48,575 bases of DNA from an uncultured Saprospiraceae bacterium. Lineage in GTDB: Bacteria > Bacteroidota > Bacteroidia > Chitinophagales > Saprospiraceae. Positions 1 through 7,966 of the stretch are shown here, piece after piece. The position numbers and the translations under genes were made by a program. Location: positions 1 through 48,575 of the forward strand of contig CALJOK010000009.1 of NCBI GenBank assembly GCA_937981555.1, in the 5' to 3' direction. The notes under the pieces are model-generated. The model saw only the letters and a list, made by a program, of their open reading frames with translations, did not search any database and had not been told where the DNA came from. Positions within the stretch are counted from its first letter, which is position 1. The number at the start of each line of letters is the position of its first letter.

Positions 1-126
1 CTTGAAAAACTAAAGTTTTCTAGCAAGTTGAATCACTTTGCTATGAAATCTAAAATTTACCTTGCTGCTAATAAAGCAGCTTTCAATGAACTTAAATTAC
101 TCAAGACTAATTTCTTGAGTGCGTAA
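1..126 (+). CDS. 3' end of a truncated gene, product unknown
   Basis: The first frame is open from base 1 to a TAA at 124-126 and encodes 41 residues that end in LKLLKTNFLSA. The segment is rich in Lys, Leu, Asn and Ala and looks like an alpha-helical protein tail. The gene starts before the window, so its identity cannot be read here. Basic helical tails of this kind occur in transposases, among many other proteins, but I see no terminal inverted repeat in the next 150 bases, so I do not call it an insertion sequence. Confidence 0.55.
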   Translation, partial: LEKLKFSSKLNHFAMKSKIYLAANKAAFNELKLLKTNFLSA

Positions 127-277
127 CATGAGTTATTAATTCTAATCAAGTCAGTTGATAAATATTAATGGCTATAAAACATTAATTGCTTGTAATTAGA
201 AACCGAAAATAATCACGATTTAATCTAAATTTTGTTCAAATAAATACTTTTTCCTTTTTCTAAAGTAGAATTTATTT

Positions 278-883
278 ATGCCTAAAACCCGTTTTCCCAT
301 GAGTAAAAATTACAACTTAAAACAAGAAAAAATTCTTAATTCTGATCAAACTATCGAACAACTTTCTGAACTACAAATGACGCACAAGCACGATCGGCGT
401 AAAAATGAAATTCTCAATGGATTTGTTTTTATGATTGGAATTGCTGGTTTCATTGTGGTGTTTATGTTGCCACGAGATGGTGTTTTTAACAACGGCAGTC
501 TCGAGAAATCTTTTTCAAATTCAAGTCCTATGGCTGCTAGTTCCCTTGTCGCAACTCAAAATAATGAGGAAGCAGCAGCATTAGAAGTTGTTGGCGAAAA
601 TCCGATTAACATTAAAGGATTTTACGAAGCAGGTGAAGTGCTAGAATTTGAATTGAAAAGTTTTAAATCTGACAGTAAGGTTGAGTATATGATTCATTTT
701 GGAAATGGAGACTCTCAAACAATCTCAGATAAGATTACCTATTACAAGTATCCAGGTTCTGGAAATTTTGAAGTTAAAGTAACGGCAAAATATCAGAAAG
801 AGATTAAGCAAATCTTTAGTGAAAGAGTTGCGATTGATGATGCAATTGTTGTCAATAGTGAAGCTTTTGTAGAAGTGAATTAA
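278..883 (+). CDS. Membrane-anchored protein with PKD-like domain
   Basis: This 201-residue protein has a charged cytoplasmic N-terminus (about residues 1-45), one membrane helix (about 46-63, NGFVFMIGIAGFIVVFML) and an extracytoplasmic Ser/Ala-rich linker. A PKD-like beta-sandwich follows at about 110-190, recognised by HFGNGDSQ and a YKYPGSGNFEVKV strand similar to the family's Y.pGtYtV motif. PKD domains usually mediate protein or polysaccharide contacts. The second ATG at 299 (MSKNYNL) is an equally good start, because neither has a clear ribosome binding site. No neighbour indicates a pathway. It resembles small accessory membrane proteins of Bacteroidota secretion systems, but I cannot assign it to one. 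Confidence 0.75.
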   Translation: MPKTRFPMSKNYNLKQEKILNSDQTIEQLSELQMTHKHDRRKNEILNGFVFMIGIAGFIVVFMLPRDGVFNNGSLEKSFSNSSPMAASSLVATQNNEEAAALEVVGENPINIKGFYEAGEVLEFELKSFKSDSKVEYMIHFGNGDSQTISDKITYYKYPGSGNFEVKVTAKYQKEIKQIFSERVAIDDAIVVNSEAFVEVN

Positions 884-901
884 TTCAGAAAAGCAGTAAC
901 T

Positions 902-943
902 AAAAATGGTTCAGAATTGTATAATTTTGAACCATTTTTTTTT
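902..943 (+). terminator. Rho-independent terminator after the PKD-like gene
   Basis: The arms AAAATGGTTCA and TGAACCATTTT pair perfectly around a 14-base loop, and nine T follow on the plus strand. The A-run on the left side means it may also end the minus-strand CotH transcript that arrives from 992. Confidence 0.85.
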
Positions 944-991
944 GCTAAGCTTTGACTTAAATTTATATTTGAGTTGCTGAAAATGAATAAT

Positions 992-3970
992 TCACCGTTC
1001 AATCAATTCATCTTTCAATTTTAAAGTGCAGCCTGCCAAAATATTATGCAATCGTTTTACTTCTTTTGCGCTATAATTTTTTACTTCGATAGAGCTTCCT
1101 CCAAATTCAGCCTTCTTTTGATAAACTACAAATCCTTGCTGGCAGTTTTCTAAATTTACATTTTCGATAAATACTTTTGACAAATCTTTGGAAGCAATTG
1201 CAATGTTACAATTCTTAATAGTTGCTTCTAAAATTGTAGCTTGAGATTGTTCTCCGACGCTAATTCCTTTGTCGCCACAATTATCCATTTCACAATCTAC
1301 CACGTACACATTACTTCCGGAAATATCTAAACCATCATTGGTGGTATTTAAAAAATAAGATTGGTTAATCGAACCATTGCAAAAATCTAAATCTAAGCCA
1401 TCTGAAAACATTTGATTAAAAATACTTCGGTTAACTTCGAAATTACTACGGATCAAATTTAATCCATCTTCACATTGATTTTTAAGAAAAACACAATCAT
1501 TAATCGTCACTTCTGATTCATAAAAAGTAACTGCACCAGTTAGATTCCAATTTTCTTTTCTGTGGGTATTTAGATTTTCAAAGATGACATATTCCAGATT
1601 TGAATTTCCTGGTGCTTGCAAAATCGTAAAGCCGTTGGCCGAACGATCACTTGAAGTAATTTTGATTGGGTTATCTTTTTTTCCATTCATTTGAATAGGA
1701 GAGTAGGAGAGAAACTTTGCTTCGTTGATTAAATCAATTTCAGTTCCTTCTGAGAAATAAACCGTGAAATTTTCAGGAATAATAATATCTTTTTCAACGG
1801 TGAATTTTCCTGAATGAAAAACTACTTTTTGATCAGTAACGGTATATAAATTATTGCTAGAAATTATTAAGTTTTTGGACGCAGTTGGAGCTGTCGAATT
1901 GGTCTGTGGGAATTGCCAATTTAAAATTTCAGAATGAAAAATTTCATCATGTCCCAGCACTTTGTAGAAAACATATTTTGAATTATCTGAAATCGTAACG
2001 GGTTGATATTCAATTTGATATCGAATTAAATTCATTACACTCGGAGCTTCTTTTTTTCTTTTTCTTGATTGGTCTTGATAAAATGGAGAGGTAATAAATG
2101 CAGGTAATATTACTGGTGATTTAAAATAATTATTTACTTTTTTATTTTGAAAACCAGTTCCAATTACTTCAATTGGTAGGCTATGAATATTGCCTAATTG
2201 AACAACATTTTTGCCATCAGAATTCTTTTGGAAATAAGCTTTTAGCGATAAATTATTAAAAGGAAAAATATTGGATTGAATACCTGAAATCCTTTTGGAA
2301 ATTAAATCTTTATTGAACCGATATAATTGGAATTCTTTAGTTAAAAATTCGGAACGTGCAGTAATTCCATTCTCCATTTCTGCTAAAAATTGATCTAAAT
2401 ATTCTTTTTCCGAAAAAGAAAATAAGTTGTAAATGTATTGTTTTAAAAAAGTCGTGTCAGAAAAGAAATATTGAATCGGTTCTTGGTCTTCCTTAAAATG
2501 TTTGCTTAATGCGCCTTCACTCATCAACAAAAAAGGATAATTGTAAGTTGGAAAACCATCAAAAGCAACAGGTTCTAATTTGTTCAAAACAGGATTAAAA
2601 TAGAAGCGCATATTGTGCCACGCCACGCTATGTTGTGCTTGCATCAAATCTACAATCGCAAAATATTTAGCCATTTTTTCTGTATCAAAAATTTCTGATA
2701 CAGGTCTTTTTTGTGCTAAGAAGTCAACCAATAAATTTTGTGCAGTTTCAAATTGTTGTTTTAAAACTGGATTATTGAGTAATTGATTTTCTCTAAACCC
2801 TCGTACTTCTGCGCTTGAATAATGAGCTGAATTATTGACATGTGCAATTGGATTTCCTTCCAAATCCCCTAAACGTTTTTTGACATCTGCCCAAAATCCT
2901 TCCTCTGAGAAACGAACAATGACACCTTCTCTTCGCGCATTAGATTCAGGAAGTTGTTTTTCAAAATGTTCCTCGTAAGCATAGACACCCAATGATTTTC
3001 CATTTAATTTTAATTCAACAAAATCATAGCGAGGAGTCAGCACATCTTCTTTTTTCCACCATTGATGTAAAATCCATTCTTGTAGAAATTCCCGAGTTTC
3101 GGGTGATTGCAAGGAGAAAGTTTTCATTTGATTCCAAGCAAAAGGATCTTTTACTTTTACTCGAAAAGACCATTTGTTTTTTTTCAAATGATCTAGCCAA
3201 TCTCCTTTTAATCGTAATTCAACATCCATTATTTCGGAGTGATCTGATGATTTTAAAGTTCCGTTGACCCAATCATTTTCGGCACTTTCGAGGACGCCAA
3301 TTTGTAGCGCATCTTTTCGTTTTTGATCTAATTTTTGAAAACCTTTTTCGGAAATATTTAACTCAATTGTTTCCCGTTTGAAGTTTGGAAGTGTATTGTT
3401 ATAATTTTCCTTTTCAATAATTTTTAATTCGTCAAAATAGAAGATCTCTTTTCCATCTGAGCGAACATAAATTTTTAATTCTTCGATCTCTTTTTGAAAT
3501 GGAATGGTGAATTTTTGCTCCAACAATTCCCATCCGTTTTTCTCTTTGACTGATTCGAAAATTTCCAAGTTGAAAATTTTGTTTTTGTCCATGATGACCA
3601 GCGCACTTTTGCCATCATGATTTTCTATTTTTCTCCAGACACTTGCGAGGTAAGTTTTACCTTCTTCGAAGTTTTTAAAATCAATGCCAAAACCATATTG
3701 GAAACCTTTACCCATTTCAATTTTTGAGGAGAAATCTCCTTCGATTGCCGCTTCTTTACTTTGAGTTTGAGCATTAAAAAATTGATCGCCATTAGAAATA
3801 AAATCACCTCCGCGAACTAACTCTGCATCACAATGAATGACGCCTTCCGTTTTCCAAGAATTTAAAAATGGCAAAGCATACCACAAGCCGTAAAGACCGC
3901 CAATGCCACATAACAATATAATTGCGGTTTTAAAGAAAGAAGACTTTGGAGTGTCGTTTTTGACAATCAT
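992..3970 (-). CDS. CotH-type kinase-fold protein with beta-helix C-terminus
   Basis: This is a 992-residue envelope protein. It has an N-terminal membrane anchor (about 12-32), then a jelly-roll, carbohydrate-binding-like region (about 45-185). A CotH domain follows (about 200-520), seen in LRLKGDW, RVKVKD, KTFSLQSPETREFLQEW, NGKSLGVYAYEEHFEK and HNMRFYFNP...FDG. The C-terminal 250 residues are Asn/Cys/Ile-rich short repeats (for example SIFNQMFSDGLDLDFCNGS) typical of a right-handed parallel beta-helix. CotH proteins are atypical protein kinases known from spore coats and from envelope loci; the substrate here is unknown. Its ATG overlaps the stop of the DUF4956 gene (ATGA), so the two are translationally coupled. 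A VTC-type polyphosphate polymerase, often found with this pair, is not present. Confidence 0.88.
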   Translation of the reverse strand: MIVKNDTPKSSFFKTAIILLCGIGGLYGLWYALPFLNSWKTEGVIHCDAELVRGGDFISNGDQFFNAQTQSKEAAIEGDFSSKIEMGKGFQYGFGIDFKNFEEGKTYLASVWRKIENHDGKSALVIMDKNKIFNLEIFESVKEKNGWELLEQKFTIPFQKEIEELKIYVRSDGKEIFYFDELKIIEKENYNNTLPNFKRETIELNISEKGFQKLDQKRKDALQIGVLESAENDWVNGTLKSSDHSEIMDVELRLKGDWLDHLKKNKWSFRVKVKDPFAWNQMKTFSLQSPETREFLQEWILHQWWKKEDVLTPRYDFVELKLNGKSLGVYAYEEHFEKQLPESNARREGVIVRFSEEGFWADVKKRLGDLEGNPIAHVNNSAHYSSAEVRGFRENQLLNNPVLKQQFETAQNLLVDFLAQKRPVSEIFDTEKMAKYFAIVDLMQAQHSVAWHNMRFYFNPVLNKLEPVAFDGFPTYNYPFLLMSEGALSKHFKEDQEPIQYFFSDTTFLKQYIYNLFSFSEKEYLDQFLAEMENGITARSEFLTKEFQLYRFNKDLISKRISGIQSNIFPFNNLSLKAYFQKNSDGKNVVQLGNIHSLPIEVIGTGFQNKKVNNYFKSPVILPAFITSPFYQDQSRKRKKEAPSVMNLIRYQIEYQPVTISDNSKYVFYKVLGHDEIFHSEILNWQFPQTNSTAPTASKNLIISSNNLYTVTDQKVVFHSGKFTVEKDIIIPENFTVYFSEGTEIDLINEAKFLSYSPIQMNGKKDNPIKITSSDRSANGFTILQAPGNSNLEYVIFENLNTHRKENWNLTGAVTFYESEVTINDCVFLKNQCEDGLNLIRSNFEVNRSIFNQMFSDGLDLDFCNGSINQSYFLNTTNDGLDISGSNVYVVDCEMDNCGDKGISVGEQSQATILEATIKNCNIAIASKDLSKVFIENVNLENCQQGFVVYQKKAEFGGSSIEVKNYSAKEVKRLHNILAGCTLKLKDELIER

Positions 3971-4656
3971 ACAATCAAGTCAGGTTGGTCAATGATGGAA
4001 AGTTTAGTATTCGGTGAAAGGGCAATAAGGTTGTTTTTGAGTTGATCTAATTGGTCAATAGATTCGGTTTTGCAAATGTAAGATAGATCTAATCCTTGCT
4101 CGATCATGTCCATTCTTTTTAGCTCCACGTAAGGTAAAATGTCAGTCAATATTTTCGTAATTTTTTTTAAATCATTCTCATCAGTTTGAATGTTGACATA
4201 CATTCTATTTTCATTTTTAAAAGCGATTTTGTTAGTCATCATTTTATTGAGAAATAACAAACTGATAATCACTAAAAATGAAACGACTGCTAAAATTGGT
4301 TGATTAGCTCCTCCTGCCAAACCAATTCCAATCACAAAGAATAAGTAAGTTAATTCTTCAGGATCTTTTATCGCAGCACGGAATCGAACAATCGAAAGTG
4401 CTCCAACCAATCCCAAAGAAAGTGCAATGGAAGATTTGACGATCATAATGACCAACAACGTTGCCAAAGCCAAAGGCAGAAAATTAGCAGCAAATTTCTT
4501 CCGATTAGAATGTGAGTTTCCATATCGAATATAAAATATGCGAAGCAAGGAAACTAGAATTGCCACCACGAAAATATTCAATAGAAATTCATCTAAAGGA
4601 ATATTGGCGTTGAATTCGTTAACGTATTGCTCTTGTAATTTTTGAAGTATATTCAT
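3967..4656 (-). CDS. DUF4956 family membrane protein
   Basis: This 229-residue protein has about four membrane helices (roughly 25-44, 56-73, 103-117, 119-138). The family signature GALSIVRFRAAIKDPEE lies at 85-101 between helices, and a soluble alpha/beta C-terminal domain covers about 150-229. The family function is unknown. Genes for it lie next to CotH or VTC-domain genes in many bacteria, and here the downstream CotH gene starts inside its stop codon. The pair probably forms one transcription unit read from a TAnnTTTG box at 4689-4696 on the minus strand. Identification is firm; the role in surface modification is inferred. Confidence 0.9.
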   Translation of the reverse strand: MNILQKLQEQYVNEFNANIPLDEFLLNIFVVAILVSLLRIFYIRYGNSHSNRKKFAANFLPLALATLLVIMIVKSSIALSLGLVGALSIVRFRAAIKDPEELTYLFFVIGIGLAGGANQPILAVVSFLVIISLLFLNKMMTNKIAFKNENRMYVNIQTDENDLKKITKILTDILPYVELKRMDMIEQGLDLSYICKTESIDQLDQLKNNLIALSPNTKLSIIDQPDLIV

Positions 4657-4688
4657 ATTAAAATTTATCCAAAAAATATATTAGAAAG

Positions 4689-4696
4689 CAAAGATA
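4689..4696 (-). promoter_or_regulatory. Putative promoter -7 box for DUF4956/CotH
   Basis: The minus strand reads TATCTTTG, an exact match to the Bacteroidota -7 consensus TAnnTTTG. The implied leader is about 25 bases. No convincing TTTG element is seen at the usual 17-23 base spacing upstream, so this rests on one box. Confidence 0.5.
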
Positions 4697-4729
4697 ATAG
4701 GAATGAGGGGAAACGATATTAATATGGAC

Positions 4730-4766
4730 AAAAAAAGAAGAGGAACGAAAAACATCGAACCTCTTC
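4730..4766 (-). terminator. Orphan terminator-like hairpin on the minus strand
   Basis: On the minus strand GAAGAGG and CCTCTTC form a 7-bp stem (with two further pairs inside a small internal loop), followed directly by seven T. No minus-strand gene lies upstream of it: the next gene (4901) is on the plus strand and the DUF4956 promoter box lies downstream. It may end a short untranslated transcript arising between 4770 and 4900. Confidence 0.45.
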
Positions 4767-4900
4767 ATATTTATTAACAAACAAAAAACTGACTATTAGT
4801 TATTTTGATTTTACAACAAGAAAGCCTTAAATCTGTTCAATTAATAGTGTAAAACTTTGTCGTATTACTTTAACTTTACACAAAAAGTAATTTTATTCAT

Positions 4901-5590
4901 ATGAAAAACAATGATTCAGGTTTTAATCCAATTCATTTAGTTTATGTTTTTTTTGGCGTATTGGTTTTAGGATTTATTTTTCGTCAAGTAGCTTTTATCT
5001 TTTTTATGGGATTGATGTTGGCGATGTTTTTAGGAAGTATATTTTTTATCGTCAAACATTTTCGAGATGCTAAAAAGGACGAAGAGTATAAAAATTCGAT
5101 GGAAGGTTCTATTCGGAAAAATTTAGAATTATGCGAAGAACAGATGACCAAGAATGCACAGGAAGTACTAGAAATCAAAGACAATATCTATGACCTCAGA
5201 GAAAAGTTAGAAGTAAAATCAATGATCAATGAAAATACGATAAGAGAAAGTGAATTGTTGATTAGTGGATTTGAGAGAGAATTAGATTTGAGAAATGCGA
5301 AATTGGAATTTTATAAAATATGTAAAGAAAAAATCCACAATATTCACTTCAATCAAACTTTAGCTGATGAGGTTGCCAATAAACGACAACGACTCAAGCA
5401 ACTCCAAGAAGATCATTTCGAAGACTTGGCGGATATGGAAAAACTTCGTTCTGATGTAGATTATACTATGACTTATATAGATACGATCAGTAATTTGTCG
5501 ATTAGAATGGCTCAAAGTACCTCTCTAAGAACAGCACAAGAACTGCATGATGAGTTGAAATTAATTACACAAGAGTTGAGAGATTTGTAA
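4901..5590 (+). CDS. Membrane-anchored coiled-coil protein
   Basis: This 229-residue protein begins with two tightly spaced membrane helices (about 10-27 and 29-51), followed by an almost entirely charged, helical segment (about 55-225). Heptad-like spacing of Leu/Ile there predicts a long coiled coil facing the cytoplasm. There is no catalytic motif and I do not recognise a family. It is transcribed divergently from DUF4956/CotH and is followed by a long imperfect inverted repeat rather than a classical terminator. Proteins of this shape often scaffold membrane complexes, but nothing here identifies the partner. Confidence 0.8.
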   Translation: MKNNDSGFNPIHLVYVFFGVLVLGFIFRQVAFIFFMGLMLAMFLGSIFFIVKHFRDAKKDEEYKNSMEGSIRKNLELCEEQMTKNAQEVLEIKDNIYDLREKLEVKSMINENTIRESELLISGFERELDLRNAKLEFYKICKEKIHNIHFNQTLADEVANKRQRLKQLQEDHFEDLADMEKLRSDVDYTMTYIDTISNLSIRMAQSTSLRTAQELHDELKLITQELRDL

Positions 5591-5618
5591 AAAAATGCCA
5601 AATAATATTTTGTAAAAG

Positions 5619-5677
5619 TTCCAAGGATCTCATAATGTGGATAACTTTTGTGGCTGAGATGGCTGAGACCCTTGAAA
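5619..5677. repeat. Imperfect inverted repeat with TPP-riboswitch-like core words
   Basis: Arms TTCCAAGGATCTCA (5619-5632) and TGAGACCCTTGAAA (5664-5677) pair with two mismatches. The inner part has an 8-bp direct repeat, GGCTGAGA, twice. The words CTGAGA and ACCCTTGAA match parts of the thiamine pyrophosphate riboswitch core, but the pyrophosphate-binding half is not present downstream. No T-run follows, so it is not a standard terminator. Confidence 0.45.
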
Positions 5678-5739
5678 ATAAAGGGAAATTACTAAAAGAT
5701 ATTTTAATAAAAAAACTACCTTTTATTTAAAAAAGAGTC

Positions 5740-5747
5740 TATCTTTG
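5740..5747 (+). promoter_or_regulatory. rplS promoter -7 box
   Basis: TATCTTTG matches the Bacteroidota -7 consensus exactly and lies 46 bases before the rplS start codon, which gives a leader of roughly 40 bases. The -33 region is only a T-rich stretch. Confidence 0.6.
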
Positions 5748-5792
5748 CAATCCTTTTTAAAAACTAGTAAATAAATTTAAAATTTCAATATC

Positions 5793-6143
5793 ATGGAAGC
5801 CATCAAATATGTTCATGAGCAATTAAAGACAGGGAATGATATTCCGGATTTCAGACCTGGTGATAATATTGTTGTAAGTTACAAAATTGTGGAGGGTGCA
5901 AAAGAGCGTATCCAGCAATTCAGAGGTGACGTAATTCAAATTAACGGTACGGGTGCTACTAAGACCTTTACAGTTAGAAAAATTTCTAATGGAGTAGGAG
6001 TTGAGCGTATTTTTCCATTTGGCGTTCCTGCAATCGAGGATATCAAAGTCTTGAAAAAAGGAAAAGTAAGAAGAGCTAAATTATACTACTTACGTGAGTT
6101 AGTAGGAAAAAAAGCGCGTATCAAAGAAAAACAAAGAAGATAG
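5793..6143 (+). CDS. rplS: 50S ribosomal protein L19
   Basis: This 116-residue protein is the normal length for bacterial L19, which lies at the interface of the two ribosomal subunits. Family motifs are plain: [22 protein letters not shown], then F.G.VI..NG.G...[17 protein letters not shown] and a basic C-terminus with [14 protein letters not shown]. It stands alone, with its own promoter box and a strong terminator, rather than next to trmD and rimM as in many Proteobacteria. The start is fixed by the conserved N-terminus and the lack of an earlier in-frame ATG near the promoter. Confidence 0.97.
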   Translation: MEAIKYVHEQLKTGNDIPDFRPGDNIVVSYKIVEGAKERIQQFRGDVIQINGTGATKTFTVRKISNGVGVERIFPFGVPAIEDIKVLKKGKVRRAKLYYLRELVGKKARIKEKQRR

Positions 6144-6165
6144 TCAATATCTTATCTTTCGATAT

Positions 6166-6207
6166 AAAAAAACAGTTTGTGAAGAAATTCACAAACTGTT
6201 TTTTTTT
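6166..6207 (+). terminator. rplS terminator
   Basis: A perfect 17-bp stem is formed by AAAAAACAGTTTGTGAA (6167-6183) and its complement (6188-6204) around a GAAA loop, and it runs into a T-tract. The flanking A-run makes it potentially bidirectional. Confidence 0.95.
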
Positions 6208-6235
6208 GATTTAGATTAAGAAAAGAATAGTTGAT

Positions 6236-6270
6236 ATTCACCAGGTGAGACTCAAAGTCACCTGGTGAAT
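6236..6270. repeat. Perfect 13-bp inverted repeat between rplS and the M1 peptidase
   Basis: ATTCACCAGGTGA and TCACCTGGTGAAT are separated by nine bases. Each arm itself contains the near-palindrome CACCAGGTG. It is GC-richer than its surroundings and has no T-run on either strand. It lies 16 bases past the end of the minus-strand peptidase gene. Confidence 0.7.
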
Positions 6271-6286
6271 AATAGATCAAAAGATT

Positions 6287-7945
6287 TTAATCTAATTGTT
6301 TAACATTGATTAAAAATAATTCATCCGCTACTTTAAAATCCTCTACTTTCATATCTGGAAAGTAATAATTAGATTTTGAAGAAGATACCTTGACACTTCG
6401 ATAATTATCAGGATCACCCATCAAGATTGGCATGTAGAATTTTTCCACATCTGATTTTAATACTACGCTAACGTCAACTCCATTTCCACTTTGTTTGATT
6501 CGGTAAAGTAAGGTTGGAATAGTTGGATGCTCTAAATATTGTTTAAAGAATTTAGACAAATCTTTTTGGAGATAATCACTTGCATAGGTTACAAAATCTT
6601 CGGTGGAGATAATTGATATTTTATGTTTTTGATAAAATGATTTAATCAAACCAAACCATTTTTCATCATCATTAATTGAATTTCTGAGTGTGTGCAAAAT
6701 CCAAGCACCTTTATAATAATGATCACTATGTCCCCAACCATCGAAGTTAACATTCATTGGTCCAAGAATCGGTTTTTTATTTTCAACAAACATTTTTTGC
6801 ATTGCTAAATACCGAACGGCTTCATCAAAATTATACATGTACTCTACATACAATGCTTCAGAATAAGTGCAAAAAGATTCGTGAATCCACATCTCGGCAT
6901 GATCCGAACAGCTGATACTATTCCCCCAATATTCATGTCCAGTTTCGTGAATAATTATGTAGTCAAAATCAATTCCATCTGGAATCAATCGACCTAAATA
7001 TCCACGCATATATTGATTCCCGTAAGCAATCGCACTTTGATGTTCCATACCTAAGTAAGGTGTTTCGACCAAGGCATAACCGTCATCCCAAAATGGATAT
7101 TTTCCAAAAAACTTTTCATAGCAAGCCAACATTGGTTTGACTTGTTGGAAATGTTCCTTTGCTTTTTCTAAATTTTCGGGAAGGACGTAATAGTCCAGGT
7201 CAAGTTCTTCCCCATCTTCACTTTTATAGGTGTCAGAAAAGTGAGCATACTTTGTGATATTAAGCGTAATATTATAATTATTGATGGGGTAGGAGACCAA
7301 CCAATTGAAACGAGTGTAGTCATTTTCTGCTTGCGTATCTTCCAAGTTTCCATTGGCAATACAGGTCAAACCATTTGGAACGGCTACTCCAATCCGAACA
7401 CTATCAGGTTCATCGTAGAGGTGATCTTTGTTGGGGAACCACAAACTTGCACCAATTCCTTCGCAAGAAACGGCCACCCATGGTTCTCCTTTTTCATTTT
7501 CTCTCCAAATGAAGCCTCCATCCCAAGGTGGATTTTTGGCAGCAATCGGAGCGCCTTCATAATAAACTTTAAATGAATTAGTTACTCCTTTTTTTTGTTT
7601 AGGAAAATCAATAAAAACTGCATTGAATTTTCGGGTGAATTCTAATTTTTTTCCATCGAAAACAATTTCATTGATTTTCATATTATCAAATAAGTCAATT
7701 TGAATTCTAGAAAAATCCTCGACAGCTTTGTAATGAATTTCATTGTAACCGCTGATGTATTTCTTATCAATATTGACCTTGATTTGTAGATCGTAAAAAG
7801 TTACATCGTAACAAGTTCGCTCCGGACGGAGCATTCCTCGAAGCGTATCCGCCTCTGTGAATTTGAAATTTTTAAAATAATCCACCTGTGAAAAAGCAGG
7901 CTGGAGAAATGTGAAAAGTGTTAAAATTAAAAGGGTGCGTTTCAT
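6287..7945 (-). CDS. Secreted M1 family zinc metallopeptidase
   Basis: This 552-residue exported aminopeptidase-like enzyme has a signal peptide at about 1-19 ending at FSQ. The N-terminal beta-saddle domain covers about 40-235. The substrate loop is GMEHQSA (299-305), corresponding to the GxMEN motif. The zinc site is HETGH (333-337) followed 18 residues later by Glu356 in WIHESF. It lacks the long C-terminal helical domain of full-size aminopeptidase N, as is usual for this shorter Bacteroidota group. It most likely trims peptides in the periplasm or outside the cell. The SDR gene lies 21 bases upstream on the same strand, so they probably share a transcript. Confidence 0.93.
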   Translation of the reverse strand: MKRTLLILTLFTFLQPAFSQVDYFKNFKFTEADTLRGMLRPERTCYDVTFYDLQIKVNIDKKYISGYNEIHYKAVEDFSRIQIDLFDNMKINEIVFDGKKLEFTRKFNAVFIDFPKQKKGVTNSFKVYYEGAPIAAKNPPWDGGFIWRENEKGEPWVAVSCEGIGASLWFPNKDHLYDEPDSVRIGVAVPNGLTCIANGNLEDTQAENDYTRFNWLVSYPINNYNITLNITKYAHFSDTYKSEDGEELDLDYYVLPENLEKAKEHFQQVKPMLACYEKFFGKYPFWDDGYALVETPYLGMEHQSAIAYGNQYMRGYLGRLIPDGIDFDYIIIHETGHEYWGNSISCSDHAEMWIHESFCTYSEALYVEYMYNFDEAVRYLAMQKMFVENKKPILGPMNVNFDGWGHSDHYYKGAWILHTLRNSINDDEKWFGLIKSFYQKHKISIISTEDFVTYASDYLQKDLSKFFKQYLEHPTIPTLLYRIKQSGNGVDVSVVLKSDVEKFYMPILMGDPDNYRSVKVSSSKSNYYFPDMKVEDFKVADELFLINVKQLD

Positions 7946-7966
7946 TATATTAAGGATATGGTTAAG

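Noticed and set aside
1-278. Insertion-sequence end at the left edge
   Set aside because: The truncated gene tail could be a transposase, but I see no terminal inverted repeat or target duplication in the following bases.
5619-5677. Functional TPP riboswitch
   Set aside because: The pyrophosphate-binding half is missing and the downstream gene is rplS; it is listed only as a low-interest observation.
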